Shown here piece by piece: positions 42,330-52,214 of a stretch of 64,000 nucleotides of DNA. The stretch covers positions 46,224 to 110,223 of the forward strand of contig JAAEAF010002812.1 in assembly GCA_011037195.1 (NCBI GenBank). The letters are read 5' to 3'. How positions within the stretch are numbered: position 1 is the first letter of the stretch; each line of letters begins with the position of its first letter. The notes under the pieces were generated by a model. That model did no database searches, was not told the DNA's origin, and saw only the letters and a list, made by a program, of their open reading frames with translations. The DNA comes from Triatoma infestans (taxonomy: Eukaryota; Arthropoda; Insecta; Hemiptera; Reduviidae). Position numbers and translations under genes: made by a program.

Positions 42330-43250
42330 GGGGTTCACAGAGCCTCGGGTGGGCTCTGTTTAATAAAAAAAACAGCAAAAATATAAATTGAATGAAAATG
42401 TTGAGTGGACTGTATGTAATAGGGTATAATTTATGAGAAAATAGGAAATTAAAATTATATGGGAAAAAAATGAATATATAAATTAAATTTAAAAATAGGT
42501 AGCAAATATGATTTATTATCACTTTCAACAGTCAAAGGAATGGCGCTTACCTTGAAACGCAGATTTCTTTGTTGGAAGACCCATATATACTTAATCCACA
42601 TCGGGGAAAAGGAGAGAGGCAAAAATAGGAATAAGGAAATAATTCTTATGTGCCTCTAACTCTTGAGACTTGATCCATACAACCGGAAGTAACAAGCATG
42701 TGATTTCACAATAAACTTATGCAGGCCCGAGCCGCTAAGTCGAATGGACCAGTTTATTAATACTACGCAGTAAAACCAGAATTGACAAACTTTGGTTTTC
42801 ACAATTAAGGGCAACCAAACTGGCATGAATTGTATAGGTATTACAATGTGACCTATTCAAGGGAGTAATGCATAAAGACTTACTACTTTGAGCTTAAAAT
42901 GGCGACTGACTCAGAGAGCTGAAAATGCATAGGCTACCCCCTCTCTACTCTTAGGACACAGCCTATTAAATTAGTAAATTATTATCAAGGTAGTACAATA
43001 CCACCCTCCAAATAAAATTATTCTACGCAGTTGGCGGCAAATTTGAATTTACATTAAATACCAAATTTTCTTTAAACTTCAAATTTTACTCACTTCTGCT
43101 ACAATAAATATATACTTACGTAGATGGTGGGGAGACGAGTACCAATCGGCAGTGGTAGAAGTGATTACATAGTACTCCAGAAGAGAAGGCCAATAATATT
43201 GAACTAACACCATACAACATTTGAAATTTAACGTCGCAAATTTCTCAGAA
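42330..43250. other. No gene; family-related blocks at the end
   Basis: AT-rich to about 43020. From 43030 to 43250 the sequence resembles 19270-19560 (TTTCTTTAAACTTCAAATTT, ACAACATTTGAAATTTAACG), the dispersed repeat in which the 32-bp minisatellite expanded. Here the unit is not amplified. Confidence 0.45.
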
Positions 43251-43254
43251 TCCC

Positions 43255-45110
43255 CTTAAAATAATTTCCGCAAAAAACGGCGGTTCAGTCCGAACTAGCA
43301 TTATTAGCCGCCATCACTCTGTTTCTTATCTCTTCGAACACGTTATTGCTTCCAGTAATCAGTGAACCTAAGCAGCAAAACCTATCCACTTGCTCAAAAT
43401 TATAATCGCCTAATGCTTTAACTGCGCTAAAGCCGAGGTTGTCGCTCCACCAGCATGCATATATTTGGTTTTTGCCTGGTTCACCTCCAGCCTGAGCTTC
43501 TTAGCCGCTCTTTCCATATCAAGAAATGCATTCTTCATGGAGTCGAACGATCTTCCAATGATGTCGACGTCAGCATAAGCAAGTATCTTGGACAGACTTA
43601 TGGAATATCGTCCCACTTGTCTGAATCCCAGAATTCTGCACAACCTTTTCGAGGGCCAGATTAAACAACAGACATGCCAATGCATCTCCTTGTCTCACAA
43701 CTTTGCGCGTGGTGAAGCTGGATGAGTGGTGCTCTTTTATACGCACATCGCACTTCTCTCCTTCCATCGGCAGTCTAACCAGACAGACGAACAAGTTTAG
43801 GCGGAAAACGCATTTCCAACATGGCCTTATACAGCTCTTCTCGATTGGTGCTGTCATACCTGCCTTGAAATCTATGAAAAGATGGTGGATTTGCAAATTG
43901 AATTCTGGATTTATCTCGCCGAAATCCACGCTGATACCCACCTATCTCAGCATCTACATAAGGAAGGAGCCTTGCATATATGATGGACAGGATCTTGTAA
44001 ATGCAGTTCACCAACAAGATTCCTCTGTAATTACTGCATTCCAGTTGATCTCCCTTGTTATAAATTGGGAGACGGTAGTGGCATTTCTTCTCTAGTCCAG
44101 ATAATGAGGATGATTTCTTGGAGCATTTTCAGCAATTCTTGCCCTCCGTGCTTAAAAATTTCTGGAGGAAGGTTATCACATCCAGGAGCTTCGTTGTTTT
44201 TGATTTTCTCGATTGCTCGTTCAGTCTCATCCTCTTCTGGAGGCTCAATTTCATCCCCTGCTAATCGGGGTATGTTAAAATTGCCCTACAACACAAAATC
44301 AGAGAAGCGCTGGAAGTAATCTGACTATCTGTTTATGATTTCTTCTCTCTCGGTAGTGAGTAAGCCATTCTCGAGTCGATAGGCGCTAATTTTCGGCTTA
44401 AATGGGGCTTTTCCTTTAATTATTTTCTGGAAGGAAACTCTAGATTCATTAGCATTTCTGCATTTTTCGATTTCTTGCAGCTCTTTATTTTCCCACTGCC
44501 TTTTCTTCTTTCTGTGGATTTTCTTTTCTTTTCGCCTTCTGGCGCAGTATTCCTCCCTAGATGCCCTGGTTGAACTTCTTTGAAGCTTCTGTTTATATGC
44601 TTTATTTTTTCTTGAGTGATTTTCTCACACTCGTCGTCAAACCACGGATTCCTAGACGGTTTTTCCTCAAAAACAAGGGTGCTCTGTGCAGCTTTATTTA
44701 GGGCCCCAGAAAATTTTTCCCATCGGGTGCCAAGGTCTTCTGGAGTAGGTGACTCCTCAATGTATGCCCCAAATTATTGTTGATATTTCTCTCGGATCTT
44801 CTCATTTATAAGTTTTGAAACATCAATCTTCTTAATTTTCCGGCTGTTTATCGAACTTACGCCTGCTTATTCTCGCTCTCACTCTAGCGATTGCAAGATA
44901 GTGGTCCGAGTCCACATTCGCACCCATAAATGTGCGCACGTTAATCAGGCTCGATCTATGCCTGTTACTTATCAGTAAGTGGTCGATTTGATTTTGCGTC
45001 ATCCCATCCGGTGATTTCCACGTTGCCTTATGGATTTTTTCTATTGAAAAAGAGTATTCCCCACTACCAAGTTTTTTGAGGCAGCGAAATTTATCATTCT
45101 CATGCCGTTG
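43255..45110 (-). pseudogene. RTE-like LINE relic: endonuclease end, linker and RT
   Basis: In minus-strand order: endonuclease C-terminus NQIDHLLISNRHRSSLINVR and GANVDSDHYLAIARVRARI (about 45000-44870); a basic linker with SREEYCARRRKEKKIHRKKK and RQWENKELQEIEKCRN (about 44600-44440); RT start IKNNEAPGCDNLPPEIFKHG (about 44190); GFRRDKSRIQ (about 43910); VRQGDALACLLFNLALEKVV (43710-43650); and ILAYADVDIIG (43590), where the catalytic YADD reads YADV-D, followed by DMERAAKKLRLEVNQAKTKY. Several frameshifts. The linker and DVR..GAN.DSDH pattern are those of the RTE group in insects. Confidence 0.8.
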
Positions 45111-45499
45111 TCATTCGCTTCGCTATGCAGTCTATTATATAGATGGCAGAACCATGTTCTCAAATTATACAAAAAAAAAAAAGGTTCTGTCGTAGAAAAA
45201 AACAAAACAAGGAAGCATAGAATAAATCCTTTAATAAATAAAAAGAATATTATTTATTTAATTAAAATTTACTAAATCTGTAAATTTCAAAAACTGAACT
45301 TAACCACATTGGTTTCGGAACAGCTCACATTTCTTTGTTGAAAGTTAGAGCTGTATTCGAGAAAATCGCGAAAAAAATGAATTAAAAAAAACCTTCATTA
45401 AAGTCACATTTGCGGTTTGCAATGGGATCCGAATAATTAAAGATACATAGGATCCGAAGAGCGAAGAAGGAGATATTAAATGAATCAAAAGTTAGTTAC
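45111..45499. other. No gene recognised
   Basis: AT-rich, with an A-run at 45171-45182 and a short family A module-like piece (GAGAAAATCGCGAAAAAAAT) at 45360-45380. Nothing else supported. Confidence 0.4.
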
Positions 45500-45720
45500 T
45501 CCCCACTTAGGCCAGACTAGGAAGGGATAGTTCGATTTATATAAATAGAGCGACAGCAGTTTTACGACCTTTTACAACAGTACATCCAGTCAAGTCAGCC
45601 ACCTATCTACCACCTTTTCATCACTCGCTACCCAACTTCTATATACTTGTAAAGTCCTTGTAGTTAGTGTTCATTATACAGTGTTCAGCATATAATTTAG
45701 TTAAATTCTCTAAAACGATT
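45500..45720 (+). promoter_or_regulatory. Possible solo LTR or Pol II promoter (TATATAAATA)
   Basis: TTTATATAAATAGAGCGACA at 45536-45555 has a strong TATA element about 30 bp before an AGT-rich start region (TCAAGTCAGCC), followed by a T-rich tract that ends with GTAGTTAGTGTTCATTATAC. No gene follows. The layout is like the U3/R part of an insect LTR, but a second LTR or terminal repeats were not found. Confidence 0.25.
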
Positions 45721-45839
45721 CTCTCTAATTCTCTCTCTCCTTCTCACATTCATTATAGGTTGATGGATTGTGCCTCAATCTTTCGTGTCTGATGCGGTTG
45801 GTAGTTCCGTAAACGGGATACCAAGTTTGAGCTTCCTGG

Positions 45840-45945
45840 AATTTTCGTTTTTGAGATTTTTTTTCTTTTTTAAACATGTTTTCCGGAGAAAACTCAATTT
45901 CGAAAACTGACACAATCCTAGACTTCCTCTGCAGAGCTATAATTT
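45840..45945 (-). repeat. Family A 5' fragment (minus)
   Basis: TTTTCCGGAGAAAACTCAAT, TTCGAAAACTGACACAATCC and CTTCCTCTGCAGAGC are the minus-strand form of the family 5' region. Confidence 0.6.
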
Positions 45946-46499
45946 GAAAGTAATAATTACATGTATGTAAAATGTAAATCTCTATGCAGATATATGTAAA
46001 ATGCAGTGTAATTTACAAGAGCGTGGCCAATTGAGATATTATGTATTGGTAGTATTAATTTTGAAAGGTAGAGTAGATAGGTGGGCATAGTGATTTAGTT
46101 AGCAGACGGCCGACACATGCAGCTCTATTAGCTCCGTGAGCTAGGTAGCTCCTTACACAGGCCAGTCTAACTATCACCATATCCTTCTTATCAAGGCGCT
46201 CACCCCCAATTACCAGCCCACCTAGTTTTCCACACTGTATCTCCCTACGTACAACCCAGCTTTAGCAAACTTTCTAACAATTACTTGCTTTAAAACTGCA
46301 TTAATAACCATATTACACAAACTAGATCGATATTGAATTAGGGAAAAGTTTTTTCAAAATTTCATACATTGATACGACTATTATCGTTCACTTACAAAGA
46401 AAAATGTTGCAATCGTTCCAAATTTTGTGATATATAACTTTCTGAAGTTGCTCCCTGAACACAAAAATATTATATATGTATAAAACATATGATTTGCTC
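45946..46499. other. No gene recognised
   Basis: Includes a stretch (46080-46200) with AGCTCCGTGAGCTAGGTAGC that looks tRNA-like at a glance but lacks a B box. Otherwise AT-rich. Confidence 0.4.
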
Positions 46500-47480
46500 T
46501 TATTGAATTGTTGTCATCTAGTCATTGCGATCTTGTAAAATTTTCGAAATTAAGATTTCACCAAAATTATGAGTTTTTGGGATCTCTAAAATGCGAAAAA
46601 AATCTGATGTGAAACACTCAAACAACTTTCTCTTATTACAGTTTACCAAATTGTATCTAATTGACAAATTTTATAGTTAGTATACCGAAATTCATTATTA
46701 TTTAGAATTATATCTATTGCTGAAATCCGAGTAAATCAGTTTACCGAATGTGCGATTTTATTGTGATTTTTCCCTGCAATGACTCCAGTTTTTTTAATCT
46801 TCGAACACCAACCACAGGTGTGTATGGACCTATAATATTCTTTTAAATTACTTCTTCAGGAAAAAAAAAAAACCCTGATTTTACAGAGTTTTTCCGGAGA
46901 GCTAAGAGAGCACGCTTCACTCAAAAGTGCCGTCATTCTTAGATGATCCTACCTATTTAATATTGACGTCAGTAAACATTCCAAGCGTGAAGAAAATGTA
47001 TCAGTTATAACTAATTGATTGTAGTAAGAGAAAGTGGTGTGTGAGTATATACCAGTTTTGTTTCTCTTACTATTTTAAGTATAAGATCGCGCCGATTTTC
47101 AATTTGTGGTTGTCAAAGTGGTTTTTAGAAACTGTTCTGTGTGTATGTGTGTGTTCCAACAAAATATCTAAAAAACGAAAAATCAATGCAAGCTCAAACT
47201 TGGAATATCGTTTAGGTATTACATCCGCTTCTAGGCAACAAGGTTTTGATCAACCGGTAATGCGACTTAACTGAATAGTTATCAGTTTCTCATGATTTTC
47301 TCTAAAAACGGCTCCAATGATTTTTCTTTAAATTTCGTATACCATATCTACGGACATAAATACCTATTTCACTTTTATATGAAACATTTCCCAAGAAATT
47401 TTTTTTCTTTAATGAGGTTCTGGGGGAACAGTAGCGTTTAGTTTTACTCTAAAGTACTACTAAAGTGGTATGGTTTTACC
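46500..47480. repeat. Family A fragments, mixed orientation
   Basis: A 5' region at 46525-46595 (GATCTTGTAAAATTTTCGAA) is followed by a minus-strand 3' end at 46598-46640 (AAATCTGATGTGAAACACTC). A plus-strand 3' end is at 47010-47055 (TAGTAAGAGAAAGTGGTGTG), after which second-subtype modules run to about 47480 (AAACGGCTCCAATGATTTTT, GAGGTTCTGGGGGAACAGTA). All non-coding. Confidence 0.6.
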
Positions 47481-48549
47481 ACCTTTATAATATTAAGGTA
47501 CACTATGAGGAATGCTAGAATTTAAAACTTGCAAGAGAATTGGTTACGCCAAGTGTAACATTAGAGAATAAATCTTCTAAGTGTTTTTTGGAATTTTCTC
47601 GAAAACGATTATAACGACTTCCTTTGAACTTGAAATACACAGATATAAAACCTCTAGACTACAATTTAATAATTTTACTGTCCGCCTAGATAGTTACTCG
47701 TCCCTACACCACCTCATTTTTACGTTACTAAAAACGAATAAAATTTGAAATTTAAAGAAAAACTGATGTGAATATTTTCTAAGTATTGTTTTAAATAAAA
47801 AATATATAAAAACAAAAAAACCTAAGATAGCGTATTTAGAATAACAATAACATTGTGGCACATTTTCCTGTAATCCATTATAAATGTTGACACTATATAC
47901 TGACCATGTTGGTACTTATTAAAAAGGTTCTATTTATTATGTATTATAAAAGGATGGAGTTTTAAGGATTAAACGTATTTTATAAGAACGTCTATTAAAA
48001 GCCCCTGAACACTTTTACCTTTATATTCTGTTGAAAATGTTTTAACTTCTAAACGAACATTTTAAAGCATTAATTATCAATACGTAGAAGTTCGGATAAG
48101 TTCTTAGTCCAAATGTAAATTAATAATATTTAACATTTTTTATTCTATTAAAAATTATAAAATCAAGTTTACTTGTTAAAAGCACATTTCATCATAAATT
48201 TAATCTTCATAAATGTGTTAATCCGTCTTTTTTATATATTAAAAAAAAAAAAAAAAAAAATCTGGTCTGAAAGACACACGATTTTTTCTTAAATGCAATT
48301 AATAATACAAATTAATGTAATTAATTATACATAATAGGGTGTCTAAAAAAAAAGGACCGTTTCGATATTTTTTAACTAAAGAAGTTCCATGGACTTTAAA
48401 ACCAATCCACATACTTCGGATGTTTACAAAATTATACATTTGTCTTTAGGCTCTGTAGTGTTTCTAGTGGCTATTCTAGTTCCTGTAGTTTTTTTTAGAA
48501 AGTCAGGACTCTGTCTAATAATAATAAGTATCTAATAGTAATTTTTACT
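47481..48549. other. No gene recognised
   Basis: AT-rich with decayed family-like 3' ends at about 47755 and 48255 (AAATCTGGTCTGAAAGACAC). A 23-base A-run lies at 48239-48260. No coding feature before the mariner relic begins at about 48550. Confidence 0.4.
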
Positions 48550-49020
48550 CTGTTTAATAGTAATTTTTTCCACACTACTGGAAAAACAGTGTATATGCTG
48601 CTGAAGCTATGCATGCTCTATTTGAAATCGAAGAGAGGATAGGTGTCATTGATTAGCTTACTGCTTGGCGCTGGTTTAAAAAAAAAATCATAAAAATTAG
48701 AAAGAAAGACATGTTCAGGGTGGCTATTATTTAACATTGAGGCTTTACGAGAAGCTGTCAAGACAAATGCAACCACAAGTAAACTTGCAATAGCTGTAGA
48801 ACAGGCAGTGTGTAAATACACCATTAGCTGCCAATTCCATATTATAGGGAAATATAAAAGGGAGATGTAGGTTAATGCCGTATGAAATTACGCCTCAATA
48901 AGCCGCCAGGTGAATGAATACTATTCAACTTCTATTTAAAAATATTCATCTAAAATGCGCTTCCACAAAAGAATAGGGATACATATGACTTCATCATAAT
49001 GAGAAGTGGATTTATTTACT

Positions 49021-49256
49021 TGTTGTGGTGGTTGATTCCGCAGAGCTGAAAAGCATCAGAGACATTTTCCGTGGTAGCCTGCTTTATTTTGTGGTCATCG
49101 ACCGGTTTCGGGCGTGTGTAAACTAAATTTGCTCTGTGCAAATCTGTGTTGTCACACTGTTTGAAAAACGTATCCTGAAGATGGGCGAACGCCCGAAACC
49201 GGTCGATGACCACAAAATGAAGCATGCTACCACGGAAAATGTCTCTGATGCTCTAA
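49021..49256 (-). mobile_element. Hammerhead foldback family 1, compact copy
   Basis: A 236-bp copy with a perfect 13-bp target duplication GGATTTATTTACT (49008-49020 and 49257-49269), inserted in the mariner relic. The left arm carries the extension TGTTGTGGTGGTTGATTCCG and stops inside stem II of its hammerhead (CGACCGGTTTCGGGCG). The right arm is complete (49115-49254) and holds the best-preserved family 1 hammerhead core. No coding capacity. Confidence 0.9.
49171..49208 (+). ncRNA. Hammerhead-ribozyme-like motif (family 1, intact core)
   Basis: Stem I TATC (49171-49174) with GATG (49205-49208), three Watson-Crick pairs and one U-G; CTGAAGA 49175-49181; extra T 49182; stem II GGGC (49183-49186) with GCCC (49191-49194), extendable by one G-C pair; GAAA 49195-49198; palindromic stem III ACCGGT 49198-49203; GTC with predicted cleavage after C49204. 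All core residues agree with the hammerhead consensus except the single extra base before stem II. Like family 2, stem III has no loop and would need dimerisation. Confidence 0.65.
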
Positions 49257-49984
49257 GGATTTATTTACTGAAGAAATCCTGAGACAGGTGGTCAATGGTT
49301 GGATGGCGGTTTAACGGTATTCCCGATTGGTGCAATACAGAAATGGCAGAAAAAGAAATTTTTGTGCGTTTTCTGGAAATATTAAGGAGTAATTAATTCT
49401 CATGAATTTATTCCCAATGGACTTTCCATAAATTCCAACCTTTACTGCCAACAACTCCAGCTTTAGTCAATAGCAAACCAGTTTTGCTCCAGCATGATAC
49501 CGTTCGGCCACACACCTCCTGTCAGCCTAAAGAAAAAAGTCGAAGAACCTGATGGCATTGGACTTCTTTTATAACAGACTTAACTCCATCCGACTTGTTT
49601 CGGTCTATGGCACACTTTCTTTGCAAGTAAAAATTTAATTACTTCATCGAAGTTGAAACTGGAGTGCAAGAGCTTTAATGATTCCAAACTCAAGGAATGT
49701 TATTAGCAGGGGATATAAGTGGCGGCAGAAAGATGGCTTGCAACAGTCAATCACAATGGGCTATATTTTGAACATAATAAAAAAATGCATAAAAGGTAAT
49801 AAAAAATGTATTTTTTATTGAAACACGGTCATTTTTTTTTAATATGCACTCCATTAGAATATAAATCAAATATAATAACCGAAAACAAAAACAAAAAATA
49901 ATTTTATACCGCATTATTAAAAAAAAAAAGATGTGAATTTTGAAGATGATATTGTTGTTCCTGGCATATAACGATCGAAACCTC

Positions 49985-50445
49985 CTACACAATTTAAAAA
50001 TCTTTCAAGCAGAACTACAAAAGATTAATATAACCATCAATCCAATAAAGATAAAGATAATGAGGACTGGTAAAAAGCCGGGAAGGATTTGGGAGTGATA
50101 AGGTTAAACGATAATAGCCTAGAACAAGTAGTTCATTTTAAGTTATCTAGGCGCCCATTTGAACAAGACCGGCTACATAAGATAGTGTTATAGTGAAAAG
50201 AATCGGGACCGCTGGCAGAATATTCCACGCAATTAGAAAAGCATTCCTCAACAGAAGAGAGGTCAGCAAGGAAACAATGATGGTGGTATACAGATCAAAG
50301 TTCCTGAAAATGAATCCTCCGAATCATGGACTTTGAATTCTAAACATAAGAAGCAAATTCAAGTAACGGATATGAGATATGTATGAAATGTAGAAGGAAC
50401 GACAAGAGAGATAAGGTACAGAACACAGCCATTAATTTATAAAAT
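49985..50445 (+). pseudogene. LINE RT C-terminal relic (RTE-like)
   Basis: Frames give LQAELQKINITINPIKIKIM, then HFKLSRRPFEQ/YLGAHLNKTGY, GTAGRIFHAIRKAFLNRREV and SKETMMVVYRSKFLK, and VEGTTREIRYRT. This is the region after the RT palm (YLG motif, thumb) of an RTE-type LINE, with several stops and shifts. The same segment in a different family member is at 55080-55612. Confidence 0.65.
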
Positions 50446-50479
50446 GTATGGAAATATTGATTTTATTTTTTTTAATTGG

Positions 50480-50985
50480 TCGGTTTTTACATTCTTTTGC
50501 GATCGTGTCAACTTTTCGAAAATGAGTTTGCACTGGAAATACATGTTTTAGAGCGTCTTGTGAACGGAAATAATGTTTTTAGTGAATGGTCGGTGTGTAC
50601 GTGTGTATGTGTATTAAAAAAATAACTCAAAACGAAAAATTGCAAACATCTCAAACTTCGTACTCCGCTTTGGGTAAAGTTTCGGGTAAAATCCATCAAC
50701 CGGAAATGGGACTTTACTGACTTTTACATGAAACGTTTTCCATAAAAAAAAAAAGAAAAAAAAAAAAGCATTTATATACAATAGTTTTGCGCAATGTTTG
50801 GTGTTAAATTTCAAATACATGGGGGTTTGGCTTTGTGTAATTGGCGCTTTCTTCATTTCTCTATCTGTTTGGGTAGGTTGGTACTTATTCCCTATTAAAG
50901 AAAATTTGTCATTTTATATACAACTGTATTAACAGGTGTAATAGAAATTCGTGTGAGTGTTTCACACAAGATCTTTTATTTATGA
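50480..50985 (+). repeat. Family A second-subtype copy
   Basis: 5' blocks TTTGCGATCGTGTCAACTTT, AAATGAGTTTGCACTGGAAA and AGTGAATGGTCGGTGTGTAC, a short core, and the 3' end GTGTAATAGAAATTCGTGTG, AGTGTTTCACACAAGATC at 50940-50975. At about 500 bp it is half the length of the full copies and lacks one module. Confidence 0.75.
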
Positions 50986-51790
50986 AGAACCGTAAATGAG
51001 AGGGCAGCAAGTGATAAATATGTTTTGTCAGGATTACACATTTTAGCTTTTTCTATAGAAAGAATGTGAGATATGTTGTTTTGAGACGGGTATAGAATTG
51101 CGGTGAGAAGAACAGCCACTAACTGGCCCCTGCTAGCAAACACTGTCTCACAACGGTTCGTATTACAGCCGGACCGAGAGGCAAGCCTTCAAGCTTACTC
51201 TATACGCCCACTTAGAAAAGGGATCTCTACTCCCAGTATACAACCCAGAGTGGGGTGTTAATTGGACTTAAAATAATAATTCAATTTTTAAAAAGGGTCT
51301 CCAAAGAAGAGAAGGGAGTATGCTTTTATCTGTCAGCAGTATAATTGAATAGAGCAACGAGTCGGGTTACACTCTCGACTTACTATAGCATACACATATA
51401 TTCACACCATTCGCACATACTGATGTGAATATACAATTAAAATTTCTGTTTTCCTGTAAGATTTTTTTGTTAATTGCTGTTTTTTTAAAAAAAAAAAAAC
51501 AGCCAAAAGTGATGATATTTTGGTACTAACATCTACAATTAACTTCTTGTATGTACTCCGTTTGAAATCATATTTAAAAAACCTTTCAACTATTGGAGAT
51601 ATATGATTGATCGTTTTCATTTGTACCTTCTACATTTCTGGATGAAACCCTAACAAGACTTTTTCTTACTTTTCTATAAAAGATTTTATGATTCAGGCTG
51701 ATTTCCTATGTGTATTTTGAAATTCTAGGAAGAATCCAAAAATGATTTGAACCAATGCTTCAGCATTTCAAAATTTACTTTCCTCTATTA
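50986..51790. other. No gene recognised
   Basis: No domain in any frame. An A-run occurs at 51488-51500. Sequence composition rises slightly in GC at 51110-51250 without a recognisable feature. Confidence 0.4.
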
Positions 51791-51794
51791 CGTG

Positions 51795-52214
51795 TTTTTT
51801 ACTGAGCAAGTATTGTAATCGTGTCAGAATTTTCGATATCAAGTTTTCACCGGAAATATATGTTTCGAAGTCCCCTGAGTCTAAAAAAGTGGTTTTTAGA
51901 AAATGGTCTGTGTATGTGAACAGCATAGCTCAAAAATGAAAAGACGTAGATTAGTTAAAACTTGATATTCCGTTTAGATATCACAATGGGAGCCGACAGT
52001 AGGTTATCTGTCAAAATTCTTCAACCGGAAGTACCACTTTACTGGTTAATTTTTGTACTTTTTCGCTATTTTCTCGAAAATGGTTCGGACGATTTTCTCC
52101 AAACATCGTATATCAGCTAAACGTACAAAAGATCTACAACTTTTATCAAAACCATTTCCCTGGGAAAATTTATTTAAGGCCACTTTTGGGATTAGATTTT
52201 CCTCTGAAGTGCTA
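51795..52214 (+). repeat. Family A 5' half, cut by LINE insertion
   Basis: Blocks AGTATTGTAATCGTGTCAGA, TTTTCGATATCAAGTTTTCA, AAAAAAGTGGTTTTTAGAAA, GAACAGCATAGCTCAAAAAT and one internal module are present, ending TCCTCTGAAGTGCTA, where the intact family continues TTTCAG. The LINE's poly(T) starts at that point. Confidence 0.85.

Larger units (their letters stand above)
48550..49772 (+). pseudogene. Mariner transposase relic interrupted by foldback element
   Basis: Plus-strand frames read NAAEAMHALFEIEERIGVID, TAWRWFKK, IEALREAVKTNATTSKLAIA and a block ending HIIGKYKREM, the N-terminal HTH domains of a mariner transposase. After the 236-bp insertion (49021-49256) come FIPNGLSINSNLYCQQLQL-like text in shifted frames, PVLLQHDTVRPHTS-like (second aspartate), and AAERWLATVNHNGLYFE at the end (about 49720-49770). 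Many stops. It is an old copy that predates the foldback insertion. Confidence 0.7.

Noticed and set aside
46080..46200. tRNA-like or SINE block
   Set aside because: AGCTCCGTGAGCTAGGTAGC resembles a D-arm but no B box follows.
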